Below are positions 1-10,319 of a DNA stretch of 64,000 nt, in pieces. Source of the stretch: Streptacidiphilus anmyonensis (lineage in GTDB: Bacteria > Actinomycetota > Actinomycetes > Streptomycetales > Streptomycetaceae); the NCBI RefSeq assembly GCF_000787855.1, contig NZ_BBPQ01000009.1:108166-172165 (forward strand), in the 5' to 3' direction. The notes below the pieces were generated by a model that was not told where the DNA came from, searched no databases, and saw only the letters and a list, made by a program, of their open reading frames with translations. Every line of letters begins with the position of its first letter. The stretch's first letter is position 1. The position numbers and the translations under genes were made by a program.

Positions 1-1
1 C

Positions 2-21
2 GGGAGGACTCCCGTCCTCCC
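2..21. terminator. Short perfect hairpin upstream of zur
   Basis: GGGAGGAC and GTCCTCCC form a perfect 8-bp stem around a 4-base loop, ending about 30 bases before the zur start. There is no clear T tract after it. It could end a gene lying to the left of the window, or fold in the zur 5' region. The sequence shows only the palindrome. Confidence 0.35.
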
Positions 22-51
22 CTCAACCGACAACTATCCGCAGGAGAGCCG

Positions 52-483
52 GTGACCCCCGCGAACCCGTCGTCCCCCGCAAGGTCGACCCGTCAGCGCA
101 CCGCCGTCGCCTCCCTGCTCGCGGAGATCGACGACTTCCGCAGCGCGCAGGAACTGCACGACCTGCTCAAGCACCGGGGCGACTCGGTCGGCCTGACCAC
201 CGTCTACCGCACGCTCCAGTCGCTCGCCGACGCCGGCGAGATCGACGTGCTGCGCACCGACGACGGCGAGGCGGTCTACCGCCGCTGCAGCAGCGGCCAC
301 CACCATCACCTGGTCTGCCGCTCCTGCGGCCGGACCGTCGAGGTCGAGGGTCCGGCCGTGGAGCGCTGGGCCGAGGGCGTCGCGCGCGAGCACGGCTACG
401 TCGACGTCGCCCACACCCTGGAGATCTTCGGCACCTGCGCGGACTGCGCCGCGCGGGGCGCGAACGCCGCTCAGGAGGTCTGA
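52..483 (+). CDS. zur: Zinc uptake regulator Zur (Fur family)
   Basis: Fur-family repressor of 143 residues, the usual family length. An N-terminal winged helix (about residues 15-75, including GLTTVYRTL) is followed by a dimerisation domain with a histidine cluster (HHHH at 83-86) and two Cys pairs (C89/C92 and C129/C132) that form the structural zinc site. The absence of peroxide- or iron-sensor features, and the uppS/recO neighbours, favour Zur over Fur or PerR. In Streptomyces, Zur represses zinc importers and alternative ribosomal proteins when zinc is sufficient. The GTG start at 52 has a good ribosome site (AGGAG at 42-46). The zinc ABC genes that usually precede it would lie left of the window. 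The gene converges on uppS with only 4 bases between stop codons, inside a 17-bp tandem duplication. Confidence 0.92.
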   Translation: MTPANPSSPARSTRQRTAVASLLAEIDDFRSAQELHDLLKHRGDSVGLTTVYRTLQSLADAGEIDVLRTDDGEAVYRRCSSGHHHHLVCRSCGRTVEVEGPAVERWAEGVAREHGYVDVAHTLEIFGTCADCAARGANAAQEV

Positions 484-502
484 ACGCTCAGGAGGTCTGA
501 AC
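469..502. repeat. 17-bp perfect tandem duplication at zur/uppS stops
   Basis: The 17-mer starting GCTCAGGAGG occurs twice head to tail, at 469-485 and 486-502. Copy one encodes the last residues and stop of zur. Copy two contains the uppS stop codon on the other strand. The duplication neither truncates nor extends either protein noticeably. Confidence 0.9.
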
Positions 503-1333
503 GGGGCCCGGCTGTGACGGGACCTCGTTCGGCAGCGCCCCGCCGTAGCGGCGGTCGCGCATGGCGAACTCCTCGCAGGCCCGCCACAGGTCGCGCCGGT
601 CGAAGTCCGGCCAGAGCACGTCCTGGAACACCATCTCGGCATAGGCGGACTGCCAGATCAGGAAGTTGGACGTGCGCTGCTCGCCGCTCGGGCGGATGAA
701 CAGGTCCACGTCCGGCATGTCGCGGTGGTACATGTACTTCGCGAAGGTCTTCTCGTTGACCTTGCCCGGGTCCAGCCGGCCCTCGGCGACGTCCTTGGCC
801 AGCGCCGCCGCGGCGTCGGCGATCTCCGCGCGACCGCCGTAGTTGACGCACATGTAGAGCGTCATGGCGTCGTTGTCGCGGGTCATCTCCTCGGCGACCT
901 GGAGCTCCTGGACGACGGACTTCCACAGCTTGGGCATGCGGCCCGCCCAGCGGATCCGGATGCCCATGTCGTTCATCTCGTCGCGGCGGCGGTGGATCAC
1001 GTCGCGGTTGAAGTTCATCAGGAAGCGGACCTCGTCGGGCGAGCGCTTCCAGTTCTCGGTGGAGAAGGCGTAGAGCGAGAGGTTCTTCACGCCCAGCTCC
1101 AGGCAGCCCTTGAGCACGTCGAGCACCACGGCCTCGCCGACCTTGTGCCCCTCCGTGCGCGGCAGGCCGCGCTCCTTGGCCCAGCGGCCGTTGCCGTCCA
1201 TGACGATGGCGACGTGCTCGGGGACCAGCTCGCCCGGGATCTTGGGCGGCTGCGCGCCGCTCGGGTGCGGGGGAGGCGGGAGGTACTCCCGGGTCCGCTT
1301 GCCGCCGAAGAGTCCGCGCCGTGCCACAGCCAT
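488..1333 (-). CDS. uppS: Isoprenyl (undecaprenyl) diphosphate synthase
   Basis: Cis-prenyltransferase of 281 residues. It makes the long-chain polyprenyl diphosphate that becomes the lipid carrier for peptidoglycan and wall polymers. It acts as a soluble or peripheral cytoplasmic enzyme. Family motifs are clear: [10 protein letters not shown] around residue 43 with the catalytic Asp46, [10 protein letters not shown] in the middle, and the C-terminal [10 protein letters not shown] substrate-diphosphate motif. The frame is open 72 codons further upstream, but that stretch has no family similarity. I chose the ATG at 1333, where the domain begins about 30 residues in. recO lies 40 bases upstream on the same strand and is probably co-transcribed. 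Streptomyces carries more than one cis-prenyltransferase, so a shorter-chain product cannot be excluded. Confidence 0.93.
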   Translation of the reverse strand: MAVARRGLFGGKRTREYLPPPPHPSGAQPPKIPGELVPEHVAIVMDGNGRWAKERGLPRTEGHKVGEAVVLDVLKGCLELGVKNLSLYAFSTENWKRSPDEVRFLMNFNRDVIHRRRDEMNDMGIRIRWAGRMPKLWKSVVQELQVAEEMTRDNDAMTLYMCVNYGGRAEIADAAAALAKDVAEGRLDPGKVNEKTFAKYMYHRDMPDVDLFIRPSGEQRTSNFLIWQSAYAEMVFQDVLWPDFDRRDLWRACEEFAMRDRRYGGALPNEVPSQPGPVQTS

Positions 1334-1373
1334 GTGCCCTACTTCTTCTCTGCTACGACTATTGCCTAGTGCC

Positions 1374-2120
1374 TCAGTGGGCCACGTACCGGAGCGAACG
1401 CAGCCCGCGTTCCAGGTGCCACTGGACGTAGGCGGCGACCAGCCCGCTGCCTTCGCGGCGGTGCCGCGGCTCGCAGGCGTCCGCGGTCTCCCAGTCGCCG
1501 GACAGCAGCGCGCCCAGCAGCTCCAGTGTCTCAGGGGAGGGTACGACACTCCCCGGCACCCGGCAGTCGCCGCACAGGGATCCGCCGGTCTGCACGGAGA
1601 AGAACCGGTTCGGCCCCGGCAGCCCGCAGGCGGCGCAGGCCGCGAAGGACGGGGCGTAGCCGTTGACCGCGAGGGAGCGCAGCAGGAACGCGTCGAGGAC
1701 CAGGTGCGGCTCGTGCTCGCCGCTCGCGAGGGTGCGCAGCGCGCCGACGAGCAGCAGGTACTGCTGGACGGCCGGCTCGCCCTCGTTCTCGGTGAAGCGC
1801 TCCGCGGTCTCCAGCATCGCCGAGGCGGCGGTCCAGCGGTCGTAGTCGACCGCTATCCGGCCCCCGTACGGGGAGATCGTCTCGACCTGGGTGCACAGCG
1901 CGAGATGACGCCCGACGATCTCGTCCCCGCGGCAGAAGAACTGCACGTCCACGTGCGAGCACGGCTCGAGCCGGGCGCCGAACTTCGACTTCGTCTTGCG
2001 CACCCCGCGCGCCACGGCGCGGACGCGGCCGTGCTGCCGGGTCAGGATGGTGATGATCCGGTCCGCCTCGCCCAGCTTCTGGGTGCGCAGCACCACCCCG
2101 TCGTCCCGGATCAGACTCAT
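1374..2120 (-). CDS. recO: DNA repair protein RecO
   Basis: 248 residues, the normal RecO length. RecO works with RecF and RecR to load RecA on single-stranded gaps. The N-terminal OB fold starts at once ([17 protein letters not shown], then [12 protein letters not shown]). The C-terminal helical domain carries a four-Cys zinc site (CAACG near residue 162 and CGDC near 187). The ATG at 2120 has no good Shine-Dalgarno sequence. A weak -10-like CAGAAT lies about 7 bases before it, so a leaderless or very short-leader transcript is possible. It is followed by uppS, 40 bases downstream. Both are commonly linked in actinomycetes. Confidence 0.95.
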   Translation of the reverse strand: MSLIRDDGVVLRTQKLGEADRIITILTRQHGRVRAVARGVRKTKSKFGARLEPCSHVDVQFFCRGDEIVGRHLALCTQVETISPYGGRIAVDYDRWTAASAMLETAERFTENEGEPAVQQYLLLVGALRTLASGEHEPHLVLDAFLLRSLAVNGYAPSFAACAACGLPGPNRFFSVQTGGSLCGDCRVPGSVVPSPETLELLGALLSGDWETADACEPRHRREGSGLVAAYVQWHLERGLRSLRYVAH

Positions 2121-2175
2121 AGGTCCATTCTGACGCGTCGGCCCCAGTGCTCGGGACCAGGCTCGCGAACACGGC

Positions 2176-2847
2176 TCAGGGACGCAGGGTCCGCGCCGCG
2201 ACCGCGAGCGCGGCGTCGGTCTCCTCCCGGTTGAAGCCGAGGCACTGCCCGATCGCCCGCAGCACCGAGCGCTCGGCGGCCCGGTAGGGTCCGTCCGCGA
2301 GCGCGACCAGCGCGCCCTGGGTCAGCAGACGGGTGAGCCCCGGCGCGAGCAGGTGCGGCACGAGCGGCTCGATCGCGGTGTGCAGCTCGACGACGAGGGC
2401 GCTGCCGCACCCGCAGACGTCCCCCAGCGGGTCCTCGTCCTCGCTCGAGGCGGCGAGGTCGGCCAGCAGGCCGGGCTCGTCGAGGTCCGCGTAGCCGGCG
2501 TCGCGCAGCACCCCGATCGCGCTCTCCTTCACCGCGGGCGCGGCGCCGGGGCCGCCCGAGGCGGCGAGGACGGCGAGCGCGACGGCGTGCTGCGCGTTGC
2601 GCAGCATGGCCAGGAGCTGGCCGGAGGTGGGGTGGGCGAGCGCGTCCAGCCCGTAGCGGTGCCGGCAGGACGTGCACTGCAGCGTCGCCGCGGTGCGGCG
2701 TAGCGGCAGCAGGGGGATCCCCGCGACCCGTAGCCAGTTGCGGCCGCGCTGTCTGCGGTAGTTGCGGTCGCCGCCGCAGGCGAGGCAGTAGAACTCCCCG
2801 AGCAGCTCGGTGTGCCACCGGGCTGAGACAGCGACCACGTGCGCCAC
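2176..2847 (-). CDS. Zinc-ribbon TerB-like protein of unknown role
   Basis: 223 residues from the GTG at 2847, which has CAGGAG six bases upstream. A longer frame starting near 2937 lacks such a site. The N-terminus has a probable zinc ribbon: C21/C24 and C58/C61. It is followed by an alpha-helical region rich in Ala and Leu that looks like the TerB/tellurite-resistance helical fold, and it contains another CGCG motif near the middle. The role is not known. TerB-like proteins have been linked to metal or stress responses, but nothing here shows tellurite function. It sits between recO and leuA on the same strand, in the position where Streptomyces genomes usually carry a conserved protein of this kind. 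Confidence 0.7.
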   Translation of the reverse strand: MAHVVAVSARWHTELLGEFYCLACGGDRNYRRQRGRNWLRVAGIPLLPLRRTAATLQCTSCRHRYGLDALAHPTSGQLLAMLRNAQHAVALAVLAASGGPGAAPAVKESAIGVLRDAGYADLDEPGLLADLAASSEDEDPLGDVCGCGSALVVELHTAIEPLVPHLLAPGLTRLLTQGALVALADGPYRAAERSVLRAIGQCLGFNREETDAALAVAARTLRP

Positions 2848-2949
2848 GTTGGGCTCCTGCCTGCGTCGGCCGAGACCGCCCCGTCGCCGTCCCGACTGAC
2901 CATTGATGCTGCCATGCGGATGACGCCCTGTCAGCACCGCGAACGCCGT

Positions 2950-3098
2950 TTAAGGGGCGTAGCCCCAGGGGCGCGGGGAACTGCGCGACAAGCCACCCTG
3001 TGTGGTGGGTCCCCGAACGAGCAGGGCTGTCCGCACAGTGGTTGCTCGCGCCCACGCGGCGGAGCCGCACATCGGCAGAGCCTCGCGCCCCTCGATGG
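2950..3098. repeat. Intergenic palindromic element, copy A
   Basis: The spacer between leuA and the TerB-like gene is mostly one structured element. A small hairpin (GGGGC-GTA-GCCCC at 2954-2966) is followed by AGGGGCGCGGGGAACTGCGC. An imperfect long stem then pairs GCGCGACAAGCCACC with the later GTGGTTGCTCGCGC. Related elements occur at 26701, 30921 and 58670. It lies just downstream of leuA on the minus strand, so it may also act as a transcription terminator. Confidence 0.75.
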
Positions 3099-4984
<1,886 letters not shown>

Positions 4985-5006
<22 letters not shown>

Positions 5007-5035
5007 CAGCTAAGAAGAAGCAGACCGCTACGCAT
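4985..5035 (-). CDS. leuL: leuA leader peptide (16 aa, four Leu in a row)
   Basis: A short ORF begins at ATG 5035 and ends at TGA 4985. It reads M-R-S-G-L-L-L-L-S-C-R-G-E-G-P-S. The codons for residues 5-8 are CTG CTT CTT CTT. CTT is rare in this genome, so stalling under leucine limitation is expected to be strong. A -10-like TACTCT at 5051-5046 lies about ten bases before the start, so the transcript is probably leaderless or nearly so. It lies about 114 bases upstream of leuA on the same strand and overlaps the hairpin described above. Leader peptides of this type upstream of leuA are known in Streptomyces. The symbol leuL is used by analogy. Confidence 0.8.
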
Positions 5036-5208
5036 GATGTCTGCCAGAGTAACCCAGCCGCGACGCAGAGCTAAGCGAAACCCGCCGGTAGTCCGCCTGA
5101 TGAGACGAGAGGTCTGGACCTCTGACCCTCCGGCTGGACTGGTCGCGGTCAAGAGTCAAGGCCCGAAAGCACTCCTCTTTCGTCGCTCCTCGGAGCACAC
5201 TGATTACT

Positions 5209-5481
5209 ATGCGCATCATGGTCACCCGCACCGGCGGGTCCGCCACGACGGAGCACTGGGCCCTGCTGGACACCGAGGGTCGCCCGGACGCTCCCCACAT
5301 CCACGCCCTGGTGCGCGAGGCCCTCGGCGCCTGCGGTCGCAACCCCTCCCTCGGCCTGCCGCACGCCCCGCACTTCGCCTACGCCATCACCGTGGACGGC
5401 CGCCCGACCGGCTACTGCGCAGACCCGCAACTCACGTCCTCGCAGCGGTCGTTGATATCACTGGTGCTGCACGGCGGCTGA
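5209..5481 (+). CDS. Small protein resembling the protease inhibitor emfourin
   Basis: 90 residues. The start MRIMVTRTGG, the middle HALVREAL, and the C-terminal pattern FAYAITVDGR...Q..LISLVL resemble emfourin, the inhibitor that pairs with protealysin-like M4 metalloproteases. In related Streptomyces, a metalloprotease and a small protein of this kind sit near leuA (from memory). No M4 protease gene is present here, so it is either an orphan inhibitor or its partner is elsewhere. No signal peptide is visible, so it is cytoplasmic, as emfourin is. ATG 5209 is used. A second ATG at 5218 is also possible. The gene converges on the GH3 gene and shares a bidirectional hairpin with it. Confidence 0.6.
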   Translation: MRIMVTRTGGSATTEHWALLDTEGRPDAPHIHALVREALGACGRNPSLGLPHAPHFAYAITVDGRPTGYCADPQLTSSQRSLISLVLHGG

Positions 5482-5513
5482 CCCGCGCGGAGGCGGGACC
5501 GCGGAGCCACCGG

Positions 5514-5552
5514 CCCCGCGTTCCGAGGCCAGGCACGACCGGGAACGCGGGG
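5514..5552. terminator. Bidirectional stem-loop between convergent genes
   Basis: CCCCGCGTTCC (5514-5524) and GGAACGCGGGG (5542-5552) form a perfect 11-bp stem around a 17-base loop. They lie in the 84-bp gap between the emfourin-like stop and the GH3 stop. Its position suits terminating both genes. There is no T tract, as is usual in this GC-rich lineage. Confidence 0.6.
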
Positions 5553-5565
5553 ACGGTGTGCTGCG

Positions 5566-8073
5566 TCAGCCGCGGAGAGGCACCTCCGCGGTGACGGTCA
5601 GGGGCAGGTCGGCCACGCTGTGGCCGACCTGGATCCGATAGGAGCCCGGGCGGTCGGTCCAGGCGCCGTCCGTCCAGGTCTGGAAGGCGCGCAGCGGCAC
5701 CGGGATGCGTGCCTCCGCCGCCTCCCCCGGCTCCGCCGTCACGGCCGCGAAACCGGCGAGCGCGGTGCGCGGCCGAGACGCGTCCGAGCCGGTCGGTCCG
5801 TCCGAGCCCTCCGGGGACAAGTAGAGCTGGACGACCTCGCGTCCGGCCCGTGCGCCGGTGTTGCGCAGCCGGACCACCGCCTCCGCGACCGCGGCGTACG
5901 GGTCGTCGCCCCCGCCGTCCGCCTGCGCGGGCAGCAGCCGCACGTCGAGGCCCTCGTAGGTCCACGCGGTGTAGCCGAGGCCGTGGCCGAACCAGTAGGC
6001 CGGGGCGACGCCGTCCCGGCGCTGCCAGGCGCGGTAACCGACGAAGAGTCCCTCCGCGTAGTCCAGCCGCCCGTCGACCGGCTCGACGTCCCACACCGGG
6101 GCGTCGGCCTCCGCGGCGGGCCAGGTGGTGGGCAGACGGCCGCCCGGCTCGCGGACGCCGGTGAGGACGTCGGCCAGCGCCGCGCCCGCCTCCTGCCCGG
6201 GGAACCAGGCGAGCAGCACCGCCGCGACCTGCTCCCGCCACGGCATCAGCACCGGCGCGCCCGCGTTGACCACGACCACCGTGCGCGGGTTGGCCGCCGC
6301 GATGCGGGCCACGAGCTCGTCCTGACGGCCCGGCAGGGCCAGCGAGGCGCGGTCGACGCCCTCGCTCTCGACCTCCTCCGTGGTGCCCACGACGACCACC
6401 GCGACATCGGCGGCGGCCGCCGTCGAGACGGCCTCCTCCAGCATCTCGTCGGCGGTGCCGACGGGCTCGCCGTGGCCGAGGGTGAAGGAGACCAGGCCGA
6501 ACCCCGCGAAGCCGCCGCTCTCGGGCAGCACGTGCCGCAGCCTCAGCGACACGGGCGCGGCCCCCTCGGCGACCTCCAGCTCGAAGACGCGCTCCGGCGG
6601 GTTGAGGAACGCGGCCGCCGGGTCCTCGCCCTCCGGCAGCACCGCGTCGTCGAAGACCACCGCGCCGTCCGCCTCCAGGACGAAGCGGCCGACGCCCCGG
6701 ATGCCGAGCCGGTGCGTGCCCGCCCGGCCCGGCTCCAGCGTGGCTCCGAGCTCGACCGACGCGAGATCGGCGAAGGAGAGCCCGTGCGGAAGCCGGCCGA
6801 TCCAGCGCGCCGCTCCGTCGGGCAGCGAGGCCGTGCCGAGCTCCGCGCCGTCACGGCCGAGGAACCGCGCCTCGGTGCGGGCGGCGAGCGGGCGCAGGTG
6901 GACGTTCGGGTCCGCGCCGACGGCGTAGGCCACGGCGGTGCCCTGCGGCAGTGCGGACCGCAGGCCCTCCAGCGGGCTGACCACGTGCGTCGGGAAGACC
7001 TGCGCGGACCCGCCGCCCCCGATCCGTGCCTCCTGCGCGGCCTGACCGATCACCGCGACCGAGCCGACGGAGTCGGGGAGCGGCAGCACGCCGTCGTTGG
7101 CCAGCAGCACCATGCCCGCCGCGGCGACCTCCCGGGCCAACGCCTCGCCGTCGATCGGCGCGGGCAGCTCGGACGACGGGACGGCGGCGGGGGCGCCCTC
7201 CAGCAGGCCGACGCGGGCGGCGAGCCGCAGCACCCGGCGGGCCAGCTCGTCCACCGTCTCCTCGGGCACCAGGCCCTCGCGCACCGCGCGGACCAGGTGC
7301 TCGCCGTAGACGGTGGCCGGGCCCGGCATCGCCACGTCCAGGCCCGCGAGCGCGTCGCGGACGGTGTCGCGCGCGCCGGTCCAGTCGGAGACGAGCATCC
7401 CGTCGAAGCCCCACTCTCCCCGCAGGACGTCGTTGTTCAGCTCCTGGTGCTCGGTCATGAACGTGCCGCCGACCTTGTTGTAGGCGGACATCAGGCCCCA
7501 CGGCGTGGCCTTGCGCACGATCGCCTCGAACGGCGCCAGGTAGAGCTCGCGCAGGGTCCGGTCGTCGACGCGGACGTCGACGGTGAAACGGTCGGTCTCG
7601 GAGTCGTTGGCGACGAAGTGCTTGGGCGTCGTGGCCACGCCGCCGGACTGGACGCCGGACACGAAGGCCGCGCCCAGCTCGCCGGTGAGCAGCGGGTCCT
7701 CCGAGTACGCCTCGAAGTGCCGCCCGCCGCGTGGGCTGCGGTGCAGGTTGACCGTCGGCGCCAACACCACGTGCGCGCCCTTGCGACGGGCCTCCTGCGC
7801 CAGCAACTGTCCCGTGCGGTGGGCCAGTTCCGGGCTCCAGGCAGCCGCCAGCGCGGTCGGCGAGGGCACCGACACCGACGGGTCGTCCGGCGTCCAGTTC
7901 TCGCCGCGCACACCGGCCGGCCCGTCGGACATCACCAGCCGGCCCAGGCCGATGTCCTCGTTGGCGGGCAGCGACCACATGTCCGCGCCCGCGAGCAGGG
8001 CGACCTTGGCGGTCAGGTCCAGCTTGCCGAGCGCCGCCTCGACGGTCGCCTCACGCTGCTGATCGGGTGTCAT
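5566..8073 (-). CDS. Beta-glucosidase, glycoside hydrolase family 3 with PA14 domain
   Basis: 835 residues. The GH3 N-terminal TIM barrel (about 20-300) has the retaining nucleophile Asp230 in LVSDWTG. Upstream are the substrate-pocket motifs KHFVAND and FEAYSEDP. The second alpha/beta domain (from about 310) is interrupted by a PA14 insert (roughly 360-525), and a fibronectin-III-like domain closes the protein. This layout is typical of PA14-containing beta-glucosidases that cleave terminal beta-glucose from oligosaccharides or plant glucosides. No signal peptide is visible, so it is probably cytoplasmic and acts on sugar imported by the MFS protein encoded upstream. ATG 8073 is chosen. GTG 8094 is an alternative. 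The exact substrate is not shown by the sequence. Confidence 0.9.
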   Translation of the reverse strand: MTPDQQREATVEAALGKLDLTAKVALLAGADMWSLPANEDIGLGRLVMSDGPAGVRGENWTPDDPSVSVPSPTALAAAWSPELAHRTGQLLAQEARRKGAHVVLAPTVNLHRSPRGGRHFEAYSEDPLLTGELGAAFVSGVQSGGVATTPKHFVANDSETDRFTVDVRVDDRTLRELYLAPFEAIVRKATPWGLMSAYNKVGGTFMTEHQELNNDVLRGEWGFDGMLVSDWTGARDTVRDALAGLDVAMPGPATVYGEHLVRAVREGLVPEETVDELARRVLRLAARVGLLEGAPAAVPSSELPAPIDGEALAREVAAAGMVLLANDGVLPLPDSVGSVAVIGQAAQEARIGGGGSAQVFPTHVVSPLEGLRSALPQGTAVAYAVGADPNVHLRPLAARTEARFLGRDGAELGTASLPDGAARWIGRLPHGLSFADLASVELGATLEPGRAGTHRLGIRGVGRFVLEADGAVVFDDAVLPEGEDPAAAFLNPPERVFELEVAEGAAPVSLRLRHVLPESGGFAGFGLVSFTLGHGEPVGTADEMLEEAVSTAAAADVAVVVVGTTEEVESEGVDRASLALPGRQDELVARIAAANPRTVVVVNAGAPVLMPWREQVAAVLLAWFPGQEAGAALADVLTGVREPGGRLPTTWPAAEADAPVWDVEPVDGRLDYAEGLFVGYRAWQRRDGVAPAYWFGHGLGYTAWTYEGLDVRLLPAQADGGGDDPYAAVAEAVVRLRNTGARAGREVVQLYLSPEGSDGPTGSDASRPRTALAGFAAVTAEPGEAAEARIPVPLRAFQTWTDGAWTDRPGSYRIQVGHSVADLPLTVTAEVPLRG

Positions 8074-8125
8074 CTCTCGTACATCCTCTCTCACTCCCCC
8101 GGTTGCCGCCTTGTTCAACTGTCCG

Positions 8126-8824
8126 TCAGATCCAGCCGTCGAGCGAGGCCATGAACCCGTCGAAGTCGTCGCGGTGGACGGTGTGCCCCGCGCCCTTCAC
8201 CACGCGGACCTCGAATCCGCGCTCGCGCAGCGTCTCCTGGTCCGCGGCGGAGAGCAGGAAGCTCGGGTCCGCGACCTGGACGAGGGAGGGGACGACCGGC
8301 GCGGCGGGCATCATCGAGTGGCCGCCCGCCTCGCCGAGCATGCCGATGGTGGCTCGGTCCCACACGGCCAGGGTCTCCAGCTCGACCTCGACGTCCTCCG
8401 GCGCCCAGCGCGGGTTCATCGCGGCGACGGACTCGCGTGTGGCGTGCTCGGCGAACTGCACGAACATGGCCGGGTCGAAGGCGTCACCCGCGGCGGGGAT
8501 GTTCCAGCCCGGGTCGGAGTAGACCGCGCGCTTCGGCCGCAGCCGGTCGACGGCCAGGGAGAGGGTGAGACCGCCGAGGGAGTGCCCGATCGCGAGGTCG
8601 GCGCCGGCGGGCAGGGTGTCGACGAGGTCCTGCGCGAACAGCTCGGGGCTGTACGCGCCGCGCTCGGACGCGCCGTGGCCGCGCAGGTCGACCGCGATGA
8701 CGCGGTAGCCGCGGTCCGCCAGCGCCGGGGCGACCAGTCGCCAGGTGCGGGAGTCGGACATGACGCCGTGGACGAGCAGGGCGAGGCGGTCGCCGGAACC
8801 CCACTCACGGGTGTTGAGCTTCAT
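8126..8824 (-). CDS. Alpha/beta-fold hydrolase
   Basis: 232 residues with a compact alpha/beta hydrolase fold. LLVHGVMSDS (oxyanion region) is near the start, followed by DLRGHGAS. The nucleophile elbow is GHSLGG, with Ser near residue 95. The C-terminal catalytic His is in GAGHTVHRDD. It hydrolyses an ester, lactone or similar bond, and the substrate is unknown. It lies between the MFS transporter and the GH3 enzyme on the same strand with short gaps, so it probably acts on the same imported compound, for example by removing an acyl group from a glycoside. ATG 8824 is preferred. A TTG nine bases upstream is closer to an AAGG sequence and may be used. Confidence 0.85.
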   Translation of the reverse strand: MKLNTREWGSGDRLALLVHGVMSDSRTWRLVAPALADRGYRVIAVDLRGHGASERGAYSPELFAQDLVDTLPAGADLAIGHSLGGLTLSLAVDRLRPKRAVYSDPGWNIPAAGDAFDPAMFVQFAEHATRESVAAMNPRWAPEDVEVELETLAVWDRATIGMLGEAGGHSMMPAAPVVPSLVQVADPSFLLSAADQETLRERGFEVRVVKGAGHTVHRDDFDGFMASLDGWI

Positions 8825-8885
8825 GCGGTGCAACTGCCTTTCGAGGATCGAGGATTCGAGGATCCCGAGGTTTTCGGGGATCGGT

Positions 8886-10208
8886 TCAGCGGACGGAGCG
8901 GATGGGTCGGATGGCCAGGGCGCCGAGCACGGCCAGGACGCCGCCGGCGGCGAAGAGCAGGTCGTAGCCGCCGAGGCCGACGAGCATCGAGGCGACGAAG
9001 GGCGCCACGATCTGCGGACCTGCGTTGGCGACGTTCAGCACGCCCATGTCGCGGGCGGCGTCCTCGGCCTTCGGCAGGACGAGGGTGACCAGCGCGTTGT
9101 CGACGGCGAAGAAGCACCCGAAGGCGAGGCCGTTGACGACGGAGAAGACGACCATCCCGACGAAGGTGGGGCTGCTGATGGGGATCAGCACAGCCAGCCC
9201 CGAGGCCGCGGCCGAGATGCCGACGAAGAGCTTGCGCGCGTCGAGCCGGTCCGAGAGCGGGCCGCAGACCGCGATCGAGACGACCATGGCGACGCTGTTG
9301 ACCGGCGTCAGCACGGCCGCGGCCGCCGTCGCGCTCATGCCGTGCGGCAGGCGGATGTGGTCCTGCAGGACGTAGAGCTGGTAGCCGCTGACGGCGAAGT
9401 ACCCGAGGACGAGCAGCGCCCGGCCGATGAACGCCCAGCGGAAGTCGTGGGCCCGCAGGCTGTCCGCGAAGGCGCGGACCTGCTCGCCGAGGGTGGCCGG
9501 GGCCTTGGGCGGGCGCGGCGTCTCCTTGCCGAGCGCGGTGAACAGCACGGCCGCGACGGCGACGAGCAGCCCGAGCACGAGGTAGCCGGTGGTGAAGTGG
9601 CCGGAGAACCCGTTCGCGACCAGGACGCCGAGGATGGAGCCGACCGGCACGCCGAGCCCGACGGCGGCCGAGGCCGCGCCACGGCGTGCGACGGGCACAC
9701 GGTCCGGGATCACCGAGGTGATCGCCGCCTGGTAGACGTTCATCACGGCCTGGCCGAGGCACCAGGCGAGGGCGACCAGCAGGATCGAGTTCACCGCGCC
9801 GAGCAGCAGCATCGCGGGCACGGCGAGCAGACCGCCGCCGAGGATCCACGGGTTGCGCCGCCCGGACCGGTCCGAGAGCGCGCCCGCGACGGGGTTGAAG
9901 ACGGTGGCGAAGACCGCGCTCACGCCCGCGACCAGACCGAGCATGGCGACCTTGTCGTGCGGGGCGATCTTCTCGATCTGGAGCGGCAGCAGGATGCCGC
10001 CGACGCCGACGTAGAGCGCGTACATCGCCGTGTTGCCGGTGAAGAGCAGCGGCAGCAGCCCTCCGGCTCTGGAGGGTCTCGCGTCGGCGCCGGCGTCGGC
10101 GCCGGCGTCGGCCCCGGCCCCGGCCCCGGCCCCGGCCCCGGCCTCGGCGTGCTGGGCCGGTGCGTGGACGGGGGTGGGGGTCGTGGGGGTCGGTTCGGAA
10201 AGGGCCAC
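8886..10208 (-). CDS. MFS transporter (sugar/glycoside type)
   Basis: 440 residues with about 12 hydrophobic segments. It has an MFS signature loop, GALSDRSGRRNPWILGGG, between helices two and three. That loop resembles the GPH/sucrose-type and SugE-like MFS branch found beside GH3 glucosidases. It would be an inner-membrane symporter importing the sugar or glucoside used by the two downstream enzymes. The first about 45 residues are a cytoplasmic low-complexity Ala/Gly/Asp tract encoded by hexamer-like repeats. The GTG start at 10208 has AGGAGG nearby. It is divergent from the LacI gene, with the operator-like palindrome between them. Confidence 0.88.
   Translation of the reverse strand: MALSEPTPTTPTPVHAPAQHAEAGAGAGAGAGADAGADAGADARPSRAGGLLPLLFTGNTAMYALYVGVGGILLPLQIEKIAPHDKVAMLGLVAGVSAVFATVFNPVAGALSDRSGRRNPWILGGGLLAVPAMLLLGAVNSILLVALAWCLGQAVMNVYQAAITSVIPDRVPVARRGAASAAVGLGVPVGSILGVLVANGFSGHFTTGYLVLGLLVAVAAVLFTALGKETPRPPKAPATLGEQVRAFADSLRAHDFRWAFIGRALLVLGYFAVSGYQLYVLQDHIRLPHGMSATAAAAVLTPVNSVAMVVSIAVCGPLSDRLDARKLFVGISAAASGLAVLIPISSPTFVGMVVFSVVNGLAFGCFFAVDNALVTLVLPKAEDAARDMGVLNVANAGPQIVAPFVASMLVGLGGYDLLFAAGGVLAVLGALAIRPIRSVR
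10081..10147. repeat. GC hexamer/12-mer tract encoding an Ala-Gly-Asp tail
   Basis: Two to three copies of a 12-base GGCGTCGGCGCC unit are followed by about five GGCCCC hexamers. They encode the N-terminal alternating Ala-Gly and Ala-Asp residues of the MFS protein. Units are multiples of three, so length changes would alter the tail and not the frame. Confidence 0.85.
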
Positions 10209-10319
10209 GGTGCCCTCCTGGTTCCTGACTCGGAGCTGTGGGTGGGGGTGCCGCGGCCGGTTGAGGGAGTCCGCCGCGGCTGGGGTCTCGCAACCCCGCG
10301 CCGCTCCTTGTGAGGCGCT

